From assembly GCA_030248215.1 (NCBI GenBank), contig JASANG010000246.1, positions 1 to 64,000 on the forward strand: a DNA stretch of 64,000 nt, read 5' to 3'. A model generated the notes under the pieces. The model was not told the DNA's origin, made no database searches, and was given only the letters and a program-made list of their open reading frames with translations. Source of the DNA: Enoplolaimus lenunculus. Its lineage: Eukaryota > Nematoda > Enoplea > Enoplida > Thoracostomopsidae. The translations under genes were made by a program, and so were the position numbers. Positions 45,294-55,625 of this stretch are shown piece after piece. Within the stretch, counting starts at the first letter, position 1. Each line of letters opens with the position of its first letter.

Positions 45294-45391
45294 CTGAAAT
45301 TAAAACAAATTAATATTTACTAAAAGAAAATGTATAAATCATTTCTTGCATGAATAATTTCAATTTTATATGTGTATAATTTCAATGTTAA

Positions 45392-45656
45392 CCCTTTCTC
45401 ACATGAATATTTTCTATTTCCCCTGAGACCAACTTTTTTGCTAGGATTCGAACTCCGGTGACTGAAGTGGGAGGCGTATACCATCACCACTCAGCTATAG
45501 GAGCTTGACGCTCGAGTCCGAGGGGGCTCTCACTTCTTGTGGTGATTTAGTACTATGTATACGTGTTGCAATTGTTAAACACAGTGCGATATATATTATT
45601 TAACGTATATACACTGCGCCAAGTTGCCTATGGGCAACTCGATGTGAGAAGGTGTT
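45392..45656 (-). mobile_element. piggyBac-like MITE with tRNA-like segment
   Basis: TTAA then CCCTTTCTCACATGAATA on the left; decayed right end GATGTGAGAAGGTG. The minus strand has TATAGCTGAGTGGTG and GGAGTTCGAATCC, the best B box of the set. Confidence 0.82.
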
Positions 45657-45724
45657 ATAGATAGTAAACTGAAATTTTTTCGCTTAAAATTCGATTTCCA
45701 ACTCTATGGTGAAAAAAGTCCCTT

Positions 45725-45819
45725 TTGCCAGTCTTGCAACATTTACACTGCTCACAGTGTATTGCTCGTACATTATTTGTGTTTAGTTGCTCGTAGTATA
45801 CTCTATGAGTGAAAGGGTT
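45725..45819. mobile_element. piggyBac-like MITE fragment
   Basis: Only the right part: ACTGCTCACAGTG, TTAGTTGCTCGTAG, ending ATGAGTGAAAGGG before TTAA. Confidence 0.7.
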
Positions 45820-46075
45820 AAATGAAAAATTTTCAACTAGCGTCTAACCAAAACGTTGTCGGTAATAGAAGCTAGAAATAAATTAGGTGTATTACCGGAC
45901 CAGAGCAATCGCCTCAAAAATATATAAAATCACGGACCTTATAGTAATTGTTTCCAACGTTGCGGATTAATATCTGATCATCTGCGACAAGACGGGCTTT
46001 TAAGCCAACCAAAGCCTATGCCGAAGCTTATTTTACCTTTAGTACAATTAAAGGTATCGAGATTTGTGGTTTTAC

Positions 46076-46113
46076 CTGCAACTGACTTCAACGATCCACG
46101 GTACAAGTCATAC
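46076..46113 (-). CDS. ADAMTS exon 9, 38-nt microexon
   Basis: Acceptor CTCTTTGCAG, donor GCAG|GTAAAA. It encodes YDLYRGSLKSVA with one base at each edge that complete Gly codons from exons 8 and 10. This gives ILFTGYDLYRGSLKSVAGYA, the expected ADAMTS order. Without it the flanking exons are out of phase. Confidence 0.85.
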
Positions 46114-46452
46114 CTGCAAAGAGATTATCATATTAAATACGACGATCTCTTATTAATGTTTTCGGGTCACTACAGTTATTCATTTAAGTCGTTTATGTTA
46201 GAATTTAACGCGTTCTGAATGGAGATTGTAAATATAGAAAATGTAAGCGTTGGAACAACACGGTCCGCGCGAACCATGAGCGAAGTTGTGCCGAAAAGTT
46301 AAGGACCACGACTGGCGGGTAAAGATTTGTATCATGTGATTAAAAAGCTAACAGTTTTTACCCACGCCAAACCTTTAAAAGTTAATGTGCAAAACATCAA
46401 AAGTTCTGTGCTGTATTTAGTTGGTTTGGAAATTTCGTTGTTTATAGTACTG

Positions 46453-46680
46453 TAGTGATCCGAAAAAGAGGAGAGACTGATATTTATTTGGCATCTCCAG
46501 AGGATACCCCCTGTTATTCGGTTACGGACTGTTATTTATTTTTAACCTGCCCTCCGCCACCCTTCGTTACTGATATATATCCGGTATTGCAACTATCCGC
46601 TGAATTAAACGTTTTTTGTCTTTCATCAAAAGCTTGAAAGATAATGCAAGGTTATACTTTGGAATGTTGCTTTCAAGCCT
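46453..46680 (-). mobile_element. CTGTAGTGACCC-family MITE, truncated
   Basis: Starts ACTGTAGTGATCCGAAAAAG and runs through TTCGTTACTGATATATATCC to GGTTATACTTTGGAATG. Confidence 0.75.
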
Positions 46681-46928
46681 TAAAATTTCAATGAGTTAAT
46701 TAATTAACTCAGACGGAAAGTTAGTTATTTCTGAGTTAACAATACAAAACTTTAGCTCACTCTGAGTTTCGTTGAATCTTACTCTAAGTTGAGTTGATTC
46801 CGAGGAAGTTGATTAATTAAATCAGAATGAATTAAATCAACTCAGAATTCTGACTTCTGACAGTCCTAACTCAAACTAAGCAATACAACTCATTCTGAGT
46901 TAAACTCAACTCACTGAAATTTACAGTG
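46678..46928. mobile_element. GAGTTGATT palindromic MITE
   Basis: TTAAAATTTCAATGAGTTA to CAACTCACTGAAATTTACAG. Confidence 0.8.
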
Positions 46929-47013
46929 TAAGTTTAGTTGAAATTAACGATAATTTTCGGTATCGGTGCGAAACCAACACAAGAAAAAATGTCTCAAATT
47001 CAAAATTAATTAC

Positions 47014-47150
47014 CCAGTAAACAATATTCCATGATCCCAATGACGTGGATTCGAATCGGACCCAGGATTGATTTCGTGTTGATAATTGCAAAAATTCTCC
47101 AACAACAAATCGACGTTGCCTTTTCGATGTGCGTTCCATCGAAGTTGAGG
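47014..47150 (-). CDS. ADAMTS exon 8, catalytic domain
   Basis: Acceptor TATGTTTTTAG, donor CTGG|GTAATT. Encodes NVDLLLENFCNYQHEIN and PRHWDHGILFTG, the xxLxxFCxWQxxxN...HxDxAILFT motif of reprolysin domains. Confidence 0.92.
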
Positions 47151-47879
47151 CTAAAAACATAAAAAGAAAAAGATAAACGACAATATTTACACAATGAATA
47201 TAATTAGACTTTGTCAAACGTCAAATGTGTGTAGCATCTATCACCAGTCGATAATTTAGCACATTTCGGACCAATAAATGACGAGGTTTGAAATACAGCG
47301 AATTTTTCGCATTTGATTTTTATATCCTGCATCACAGTGACAATTTTGAAATCACAATATGTACAAGTTCGTCAGTTTGAAAACCGTATATTCAAGAAAT
47401 TACTATTATCAATTTGTAAGACACAATTTTCTTATTTTCAGGAAATAGTTGTTTTCTATTCAAGAAATAATATTCAGGTTTAGCGCAAGTAAACAAGCTG
47501 TTCTGAACATATTCTTAAAAGTGTATATAAGCAATCGAATTTGAAGCATATTTCAGATTTGAGTTCCGGCTTACCGCTGAACCTAAGTTTACGTCTTTGA
47601 TGTATCTTTGGTTGTAAAATTAGGGATTTTGGTTGAGCTTTAGCTCCTTATTTGGAAGTCGGCTTCTGGGAGAATCTTTATTTCTAAGATTTTATATGTC
47701 TTGAATGTCAGCAAATGTAGTCTTGGGTAACTTTTGTCATATTCTACTCGTTATGTGCTATTTCGCGTGCAAAATTTGCAATTTAGTTGCTCATACTATA
47801 CTCTATGCGAGAACGGGTTACATACTTTAAAATTATGAAGTAAAATTTGAAAATATCAAACAAAAACATTTTGTTTTAC

Positions 47880-47963
47880 CGGCGGATGCTTGAGCACTTC
47901 GTATCTCGTAATTACAATATTGACTTCCGGTCGAAGCGAAGTATGTGTGAACAGTAAATGAAT
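47880..47963 (-). CDS. ADAMTS exon 7, catalytic domain
   Basis: Acceptor TTTTTAG, donor CCG|GTAAAA; 28 codons in phase 0. IHLLFTHTSLRPEVNIVITR matches the helix and strand VxxLYxxxSLGxxINIVVxR of ADAMTS catalytic domains. Confidence 0.9.
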
Positions 47964-48014
47964 CTAAAAATAGCTAATATACCACAATCAACAGTAGATG
48001 ATGCATTCTTCAAC

Positions 48015-48297
48015 AAGAGTATGCAGCTGGGTACATTCTCTGTAGGAAATAATGTATGCGGCGAACGTTGCGCTTTTGGCCGTCCCGCTTATTTAGAGGG
48101 GGTACTACCTGTCCGAACCATGCAACTTTATGTAACTGGCATCAAAAATAATCCGGTTATACATTAATTTAAGAGTATTGCAAGTGACAGCAACCCCCAT
48201 CTAAATAAGCGGGGTCAGCGAAAAACGCAACGCCCGGTGGTACATTTTGTATTATGCAGAACCCCAAGATTTGCGCACTCTTGTATCATGCACTCTT
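48015..48297. mobile_element. T-family MITE
   Basis: CAAGAGTATGCAGCTGGG to TTTGCGCACTCTTG. Inner inverted pair GAACGTTGCGCTTTTGGCCG and GTCAGCGAAAAACGCAACGC. Confidence 0.8.
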
Positions 48298-48421
48298 GGT
48301 ACAGCTAACACAGTTAAAGGTTAACTAATGTTTCGTAATGAATCTAAATCGTTTGTATTTACTGCAGTTTAAGCAATGTTCAAGGAGTTGCGTAGATATA
48401 AATCAAACTCATAAAAAACTC

Positions 48422-48623
48422 GGCCAATGTCAAGAACACGGACGGAACATTATTATAAGCATTTTTCTAAGCCTAAGCCTAAGCCTAGGCGTAAGAATGA
48501 GCATATTTCTGAACCTCAGCCTAAGCCTAAGCCTAAGCCAAGCAAAAAAAATTAGTCTAAAGCTTAAGCTTACTCTATTACAGTCCTACAGAAAAACGTT
48601 CCGCCCCTGATCTTTACATGGGC
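48422..48623 (+). mobile_element. TTAGGC-family MITE
   Basis: GGCCAATGTCAAGAACACGG to CCTGATCTTTACATGGGC, two hexamer blocks. Confidence 0.82.
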
Positions 48624-49790
48624 AAAAATCTAAAAGACTGTACTTTTGGATTTATAGGCAGCGTAGTTGTAGAAATTATTTTTACTCTGAATTTCAGCTT
48701 AGTTTGAATTGCAAACGCTGGCCAGTTTCAAAAGTCTTAAAATTCAACTTTGTATTTAAAAATTTAACAGTTCAACTATTTGAAATGAGAATGTTTCAAA
48801 GTTGAAATAAATGGTAAAATATATACCCATGCGAATAACAACAAATTTGACCAATGTCAACGATTGGGATTGTCAGTTTAGGTAGAAACCGCGATATTTC
48901 AGACATTTTAACTAAGAAGGCGGAAAAGCAGACCTATAGAGAGGGAATAGAACTTCAAGCCTGTGGATGTTTAAGTGGATGGTTCACCATTGCGCCGCGT
49001 AGACCGTTTACCCACTACTTTTATCGTCGACTATAAGTGTCGGCCGTGCGCTGCCGACAAGCATACTATACAATGTGCGTTGCATATAACGCAAAAACAC
49101 CAGGACAAGCATGTCTCACATGCATTCACGAATCAATCTCTTAAAAAACAGAGAGACTGCGCTACTTAAAGGATGGAAAGCTTAGCCTAAAGCTTAGGCT
49201 AACGGTTAGGCTTATATTTAAACGTAGATGTAGGTTGCAGGCTTAGACAAATGATTTATGGGTATGGCCGTATAATTACGATGTGTAACAAACTAAAAAA
49301 TTTTGAGCAAACGAAACTCCTGTTACAGTCGGTCCACTATAGGAAACAGAAAGACTCTGGGACTCATAGAGACGAGACGGCTTCGGTGAACGCTTGGGAA
49401 TACGGTTAGGATCAGGCTGAGGTTTAGGCTTAATCTTAGCGAGCAGGCACCAATAACTACGAGGGCTACAAAATCAAATATTTTGCACAATCAAAATTTT
49501 ATTTGCGCCTAAATGTTATTGTAATTACTACAGTGTACCAATGCGAAACACTGACAGACACGTGTAGCCAGGAAGGCGGATTCAGATGTTTAGACCCTTC
49601 CAATGCAAGAACCAAGAAACGTTTTGTAACTGTTGCAAAAGGGATTACAATTTCATTTTCGTTCGCTTATTTAGGGATCAAGCAATCGAATCTCGCCGTT
49701 TGAATCAACACAAAAGTTTAAATCTGTCCTTGGGTTACATAAGAAATTTTGCCACTGTAACTCTTGATTTATCCAAGGAGTAGATGATCT
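48624..49790. other. ADAMTS intron, nothing recognised
   Basis: No exon or clear element. A few scattered GGCTTAGGC-type words at 49170-49230 and 49400-49440. Open frames such as 49503-49703 resemble no family. Confidence 0.4.
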
Positions 49791-49797
49791 CTCTAAC

Positions 49798-50068
49798 AAG
49801 AGCGTGCAACTACTGAAATTTGTGTGGTGCAAAATGTAGCACCGGGCGTTGGATTTTTGTCCGACCCCCTTCTTGTTTAGAAGGGGGTCGCTATTACATG
49901 AATATCCCTAAATTAAACTATAAGGGTAGCATGTTTGACGCCGCATACATAAAGTGCCACTGTTCGCACCGGTTGTACCGCCCTTTAAATAAAGGGGTGT
50001 AGGACAAAAACACAACGCGTGCCGGGTACATTCGTTTCTACACAGAATATGCCCAGTTGCACAATCGT
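49798..50068. mobile_element. T-family MITE (first of an inverted pair)
   Basis: AAGAGCGTGCAACT to CAGTTGCACAATCGTCTT; TTTTTGTCCGACCCCC and AGGACAAAAACACAACGC inside. Confidence 0.8.
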
Positions 50069-50075
50069 CTTAAAT

Positions 50076-50110
50076 AGCGATTATCCAAACCACGAGTGGA
50101 TAATCGCTAA
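50076..50110. repeat. perfect 13-bp hairpin between two MITEs
   Basis: TAGCGATTATCCA and TGGATAATCGCTA are exact reverse complements around a nine-base loop AACCACGAG, exactly between two oppositely arranged T-family copies. Confidence 0.9.
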
Positions 50111-50390
50111 AAAGAGTGTGCAACTGGACATATCCTGTGTAGCAACGAATGTACTCGGCACGCGTTGTGTTTTTGCCCTACCCCCCTTTATTTAGAGAGG
50201 GATACAACCGGTGCGAACCATGACACTTTATGTACGCGGCGTCAAACATGCTCTACTTATAGGGTAATTTAGGAGTATTCATGTGATAGCGACCCTCCGT
50301 GTAAACAAGGGGGGATCGGCCAAAAACGCAACGCCCGGTGGAACATTTTGTACCATGCGGAACCCCAAGAGTTGCACACTCTTGTCATTA
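50111..50390. mobile_element. T-family MITE (second of the inverted pair)
   Basis: AAGAGTGTGCAACTGGACAT to GAGTTGCACACTCTTG. Confidence 0.82.
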
Positions 50391-50649
50391 TCGACTCTTG
50401 GTTTAACGCAATATATATTCGACTCAATTCGTCATAAAATTTGTTAAACTTAAAGGTGTCGGTATCGATATCGGTATGCGGTCAAAAATACGGATACTGA
50501 TACCCTGATTTTGCCGATATCCCGGGTCAACATTACTTTGACCGGCACTACATTGAAAACCAGGTTTGCAGCTGCTTCAGTTCGCTTGTTTGAAAACCTA
50601 ATTGCAAATCCGAGCTTCGGCCGTGATGAACAGCTAAAAAACGGCTTAC

Positions 50650-50771
50650 GTTATTCACAGCACCGAGTATGAAGCTCAAAAGTTCAGCATCGGCGTCGGT
50701 TCGATACAAATCTTCGAAATGTTTCCACATCGCATCGTCAACAAAAACGCCAAGTTCGACAACAACAGGAC
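50650..50771 (-). CDS. ADAMTS exon 6, start of catalytic domain
   Basis: Acceptor TTTGTTTCAG, donor AAC|GTAAGC. Encodes PVVVELGVFVDDAMWKHFED, the VExxVVxDxxMxxxH opening of the reprolysin fold, and ILGAVNN. Confidence 0.92.
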
Positions 50772-51113
50772 CTGAAACAAAAAAAACAACAAAAAATAAA
50801 AAAATTAACTTTTTTTGTCATTTTTTTACATTTTGCGATATTTGAACATTTTATCGGTTTATGGATCAAATTCAGTTGTGCAACTCGCACCGGTCGACTA
50901 TATTCTATTTCGCATCCTACAGCCACCATAACAAGCGATTGCTAGCAGAGGTAAGATTTTTGGGGGGTGGGAGGTGCGGCAAAATTTCGGTAAACACACA
51001 ATTGTTTCGGCGGTGGAGAGCAATTTTTGGTCTGAGAGGGTCAAAAAGATGTCCATAAGTAGAACGCTGTAACATTGTTGCATCTTTTCCAAGAATTGAG
51101 CTGCAACAAGTAC

Positions 51114-51465
51114 TGCAGTGACCAGAATAAGAGGGGGGTAATAAGACGGGGGTGCACCTTTTGAGTCCTAATCAACAGAAGTCCGTATTCCCAATAAGAG
51201 TGCGTAAGCGGATACAGTCCCCAAACCCTAATTAGAGCCCATAAATTTTAATTATCCCTAATTATAGTGCACAAATGACTCTAGGACGAAATAAAGCTGA
51301 GCTCGAAACTTTAAAGCATACTTAAGTTTTGGAAGTACATTGCTAAGTAAAGCATGCATAATATCGCTCAAGCTTTTGTTACAAGACAAATAAACGTTTG
51401 ATTCAACGGATACTTGCACGACTAGATATATATCAGTAACAAAGGGCGGTGGAAGACTTTATGCT
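51114..51465 (+). mobile_element. CTGTAGTGACCC-family MITE, right-truncated
   Basis: ACTGCAGTGACCAGAATAAG, then CTAATTATAGTGCACAAATG and ATATATATCAGTAACAAAGG; the right end is missing. Confidence 0.75.
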
Positions 51466-51770
51466 ATTTGAAAAGTTGAGTATAGTTTTACAAATAAATT
51501 TCTCTAAGTGTCATAATTGGGTTTTAGCTAAAAATGTTGCGATTGGCTAAAAATTTTTGGCGTTTCAGCAAAAATCCGATTATGTATGTGAGTCAGCGAA
51601 ATTTTACATCAAAAACTTAACTCAAAGCGTAGTTTCGAAATATTATTCGAAAATGTGCTTCTGTACACTATGCATACTGGGATATTTTGGATTTTGAAAA
51701 TTTTTGCATATTTGAGCTTCTCAGTGATGACTACAGATCACAACGTTGGATGATATTATTTAAGACTTAC

Positions 51771-51917
51771 CACGTACCACTGCCAGCCTTTCGAAACCAT
51801 CTGGTAAGGCAGAATGAGGCTCGATCAACACGGGCATTTCTTCATTTTCTGCAGAAGACGTACTGTTATTAATAGCATCTTCTTGTTGTTCATTGAGTAA
51901 AGGATCTTCCGTTGTAT
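51771..51917 (-). CDS. ADAMTS exon 5, prodomain end/linker
   Basis: Acceptor TTGTTTCAG, donor CGTG|GTAAGT. An acidic, Ser/Asn-rich stretch (EDPLLNEQQEDAINNSTSS) leads to FERLAVVRG at the junction with the catalytic domain. No consensus RxKR is seen here. Phases at both ends fit exons 4 and 6. Confidence 0.82.
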
Positions 51918-52707
51918 CTGAAACAATAACAAGCAAATTTGAAACGATTCCAAGAACAGATTACGGAACAAAGAAAATTGTTTTTTCAATTATAATTTAG
52001 GATTTTGCAAAATTTACAAATTTGGAGCGATTCCAAGAAAAGATTAAGGAACTAAGAAAATGATATTTTTTCTATTATAATTTATTAATTGGCGAAATTT
52101 TAGTCTTTCAAGAGTTTGCCAGCAGTTCTTTGAAACCGTCTGAGGGTTTCATAGGTTACTTCAACGTTACCAATGGCAGATCCAAAGGGGTGCTACCTGA
52201 GCTTTGCCTCCCCACCCCCGCAACAGGGATCAAAACGAAGAGCTTGTATTAATATATAGCGCTAATATGGCGTCCTGCTTCTCGGTCGTTTCGCTCGAGA
52301 GTTTTTTTCACTATTATTTCTCGCACAGTGCCTACTTTTCAAAATTTCTGGATCTGCCACAGGACGTTCGATACATTTTTCAATTATCCGTCCTGTTGGA
52401 CACACAAAGATGTCAGTATACTTCAAAAGGTCCGTATTCTCAAATGTGTGCAGAACCCATTTACCAGACAGCAACAGCCTTTGAAATATTAGGTCCACTG
52501 TAGTTTAAGGCTGTTGGATTTCTTAAAATTAAGAGTTTTGATGAAATTTAGCAAATAAACAGTTTGATCATCGGCGTTTGCTGGTTCTTGGTTCAAAAGT
52601 TTGTCGCTAAATACAGGTAGTACACACATGCAGTTGAGAGTTCCGCCGCCAGTCTCGTTCAACGTCATTTCTAAACTGAAAAAATCCATTCATTGATCAA
52701 AACTCAC

Positions 52708-52981
52708 TATAAATACACTTGGTGTCGTCATCCTGACTATCAACAGCGACCGATGACGTAATTTGAGTATAAAACGTCTTCAGAATGACGTCATTTCGCG
52801 TTTGCTCCTCAATGCTTGCCTGAGTCGTGGTGTCTCGTTTGAAGACAACGTGAGGGTGTGGATATTTGTTCTTGTTACTTTTTACTGCAGAATTATTCGC
52901 GGCGAACTCTTTTGCAACGGGCAAAGGTAATGGATGCAACAAGATTTGCTCGCCAGTATCCGAAAATATCACTAATGCTCT
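52708..52981 (-). CDS. ADAMTS exon 4, prodomain
   Basis: Acceptor AATTTCAG, donor TATA|GTGAGT. ALVIFSDTGEQILLHPLP matches the GxFxxxGxxYxIEPL part of ADAMTS prodomains. HPHVVFKRD matches the HxVYKR segment and holds a dibasic pair that could be a convertase site. Confidence 0.88.
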
Positions 52982-53093
52982 CTGAAATTAAAGCAAAAAT
53001 AGCATTAAATTCACCGAAATTCAATAATCCACCGTAATTTGTGTGGACCAATGTATAGAACACGGACGGAACAGTAGTATAAGCATATTCCCT

Positions 53094-53160
53094 ATGGATG
53101 CAACAATATTTGCTCGCCAGTATCCGAAAATATCACTAATGCTCTCTGAAATTAAGCAAA
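53094..53160. repeat. duplicated piece of exon 4 boundary
   Basis: About 57 bases match 52930-52991, including the exon 4 acceptor and the first codons (GCTCGCCAGTATCCGAAAAT). It is a partial duplicate that gives a second, in-frame-looking acceptor upstream of the real one. Confidence 0.8.
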
Positions 53161-53303
53161 AATTATCTTCGATAAGAGCGAGCAAGTAGCTGGATCGTTT
53201 GCCTTCAAATCATTTTAAAAGTTTAGCCAGTGTAAACGGTTGTTATAAAGCAAACACGATATTAAATTCACTGAAATTCGAAAAACCGCCGTGGTTTGTA
53301 TGA

Positions 53304-53465
53304 GCCAATGTATAGAACACGGACGGAACAGTAGTATAAGCATATTCTTCAGCCTAAGTCTAAAAATGAGCCTTTACCTAAGCTTAAGCAAAAAATGCCT
53401 ACAGCTTACGCTTACATTATTTCAGACCCTCAGCAAAACGTTCCACCCCTGATCTTTTCATGGGC
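53304..53465 (+). mobile_element. TTAGGC-family MITE
   Basis: GCCAATGTATAGAACACGGA to CCCTGATCTTTTCATGGGC. A left-end fragment of another copy lies at 53043-53093. Between them a segment copied from exon 4 (AATATCACTAATGCTCTC) recurs at 53125. Confidence 0.78.
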
Positions 53466-53853
53466 ACTCGTTTGAAACTATTTTACAGGTTTATATGCTA
53501 CGCCAAGTTTTATCAGATAACATGTATGGTCATATCCGATAACATTTATTGTTAAACACTGCGCATTCTTATATTTTTGCACACTACACTGTTTATATAT
53601 AAATTTGCTTATATATCTACATAATTAAAGCTGGAATGCGCCACATACGTATTTTTGGCAACTTTCAGCAATTAACATTGCTTACAATATTTTCTCAGAA
53701 CACAAACGTGCTTGTTCTGTGAAAAGAAAATTTGCATGCATATTGTTGTATATTCGCTAACATTTGCGCATTGTGTAAACCTGTCCAAGTATTCTCTATG
53801 CGAGAAAGGGTTCATAATAATTTGAGCATTCCATATAAATACAATACACTCAC

Positions 53854-54164
53854 GTGCCTGTTGGTGCATCCGTTAAGTGCAATAGATGCATTGCGATGAG
53901 AATTAACTAAATTTCCCACAAACAAACAGTTCTGCACTGATTTGACACGTTCATGCTGTGCTGTATAGACATAGCTTCGATTGCTAAAATCTCGATCAAT
54001 GGCAGTGAACCCGTGGGAAAATAGGCGTCGCCCAGTCGGCAAAACATCAAACGTATACAGTGAACCTGCGTGGGAAAATCTGTATCGGAATTTGGTGGTC
54101 GATGACGTATCGTTCAAGGAAATTGACCAAACTGGTTCTGGATGAATTATTTCATATTTGGGGA
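53854..54164 (-). CDS. ADAMTS exon 3, prodomain
   Basis: Acceptor AATTTTAG, donor CAC|GTGAGT. Encodes PKYEIIHPEPVW, FRYRFSHAGSLYTFDVLPTG and CLFVGNLVNSHRNASIALNG, matching the YEIVxPxxV, FxLxxxGxxFxxxLxP and CxYxGxVxGxxxSxAALSxC blocks of ADAMTS prodomains. Confidence 0.93.
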
Positions 54165-54214
54165 CTAAAATTACGAATACAAATGTTTCAGTACAATGTC
54201 ATATCAAATTTGTT

Positions 54215-54400
54215 GTATGTGACAATTAGTCGCATAACAGCTTGTCGTGCGACAACTTGTAATTCGAAATTTCATCGACTCGACAATTCGTCGCTAATCA
54301 TTAAGCTTAAAACTATTACGTTTAGGATTATGCTTACATTTATTTATAAGCATTAGGACACAGTTGGGCGATAAGTTGTCGGGCGACGAATTGTAAATTG
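54215..54400. mobile_element. GTCGGGCGACAA-type MITE
   Basis: Inverted words TTGTCGTGCGACAACTTGTA and ATAAGTTGTCGGGCGACGAA bound about 180 bp. Related words at 56370-56545 suggest another copy. Confidence 0.5.
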
Positions 54401-54634
54401 ATCATATGTACAAACTAATTAGGTTATCAGCGAAGATTTCAAATCTGGGCATAGAACGAGCATTAATAATTTTCCATGACTTACAAGCGGGACTCAAACT
54501 TGTCTTGGGTGGGGCTAAATAATTGTTGATGAGTTACAGCTGACCCTATGCCTGCCCCACAATCTGACAACTGACGTTATATCGATCTGTAATATGAACA
54601 GAATACACGTTCTTCGCCAATTCAAACACCTTAC

Positions 54635-54713
54635 CGTCTTGTTTTCTTTTGACTCCAAATATATGATGCAAATGTTTCGCTGACAAATGATGATCGATCG
54701 CTGTTGCGGCAAC
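54635..54713 (-). CDS. ADAMTS exon 2, after the signal peptide
   Basis: Acceptor ATTTTTTAG, donor GACG|GTAAGG. VAATAIDHHLSAKHLHHIFG and KRKQD follow the signal peptide; the last base begins the Val codon completed by exon 3. Confidence 0.8.
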
Positions 54714-54837
54714 CTAAAAAATGAACAAAATGACGTCAGATAATTCGCCACTTTTAGTTTGCGAAAATGAATTCGCTACCGATCAATCTTGGATCGGCCA
54801 ATGAAATTGAAGTATTAAAATTTAAGGTTATAGTTGA

Positions 54838-55068
54838 TTTTAACTCAGCAAGAGTTGTATTTATTCAGATGCCTGAGCTATGACACAGGCCATTCTTAAC
54901 TCCTGGGATTTTGAATTGACTGAACTCATTCTGAATTAATCAACTCACACAGATTTAAATCAGCTTAGTGCTAGTTACTGCTTACTGCTTATTGACTCAG
55001 AAATAACCAGAAACGACTAATTCGCTGTCTGAGTTGATTAATCAACTCATTTCGAGTTTACAGCGCTT
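54838..55068. mobile_element. GAGTTGATT palindromic MITE, diverged
   Basis: GATTTTAACTCAGCAAGAG to AATCAACTCATTTCGAGTTT. Confidence 0.7.
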
Positions 55069-55317
55069 TCAAAGAGGGCCGCATACTTGAGCATATCGGG
55101 ATTTCCAATTGTAATTTCACCCTGCTCTTGCACACTTTCCCCCTAGGCTTAGGCTAAATTGATTCAGGAAACAAACTTATATCGTCTAAGCCAAATAATG
55201 AACAAGGGCCAATTTACGAGCGAGACTTAATACTTTCTGGGGCCAAACCTTTTCTTGGTCGGTTGAGGATGTTTTGTTTTGAGCTCCGATGACGAGTAGA
55301 GACCAGAGGTCACTAAC

Positions 55318-55434
55318 CTGAGCGATGAAAGCCGTCAAAAATAGCCATAAACGCAGAAATCGGAATCCAACCAACTCCGGGTTACGACAAGTGACCGTGG
55401 ATATTAATGATAAAATCAAACACCAGTCGAACAT
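55318..55434 (-). CDS. ADAMTS exon 1, start codon and signal peptide
   Basis: ATG at 55434, no other in-frame ATG nearby upstream; donor CTCAG|GTTAGT. It encodes 39 residues with two hydrophobic stretches, WCLILSLISTVTC and FRFLRLWLFLTAFIA, the latter the better signal-peptide core. Phase 0 fits exon 2. Upstream lies an AT-rich stretch with TTA repeats (55490-55620) and no obvious promoter. Confidence 0.75.
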
Positions 55435-55489
55435 TATCAGGAATATTATTAATTTTCGATGTAAACCCGTTTACAATATATATTTATAT

Positions 55490-55625
55490 AAATATAATAA
55501 AGTAAATTATTATTTAATTATAATTAATCTTATTATTATAATTGTTATTATTATTAATAATAATTATTATTAATTATATTATTATTATTATGATTATTAA
55601 TTTTAATATTATAATTATTTTATGA
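55490..55625. repeat. ATTATT-rich microsatellite
   Basis: Interrupted TTA/AAT array just upstream of the ADAMTS start. Confidence 0.85.

Larger units (their letters stand above)
13997..55434 (-). other. ADAMTS-family metalloprotease gene (whole locus, 17 exons located, 3' end not found)
   Basis: Secreted zinc metalloprotease expected to act on extracellular-matrix substrates. The seventeen exons listed separately join with consistent phases to 786 residues. The order is signal peptide (1-48), prodomain (about 49-300), reprolysin domain (about 311-520), disintegrin-like region (about 535-620), TSP1-like repeat (637-709) and cysteine-rich domain (709-786). The zinc site H467-E468-H471-G474-H477-D478 and a Met-turn methionine (M490) are intact, so an active enzyme is predicted. 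Family assignment rests on reading these motifs; the sequence cannot be matched to a particular vertebrate ADAMTS number. Introns are full of MITEs. One 24.8-kb intron contains a phosphatase gene on the other strand. Spacer and any further TSP1 repeats were not found and may lie left of the window, or the protein may be short. Confidence 0.9.

Noticed and set aside
45849-45871. 23-nt candidate exon between ADAMTS exons 8 and 10
   Set aside because: Phase fits, but FYYRQRF does not resemble the family. The 38-nt exon at 46076-46113 gives the expected YDLYRG...VAG segment.
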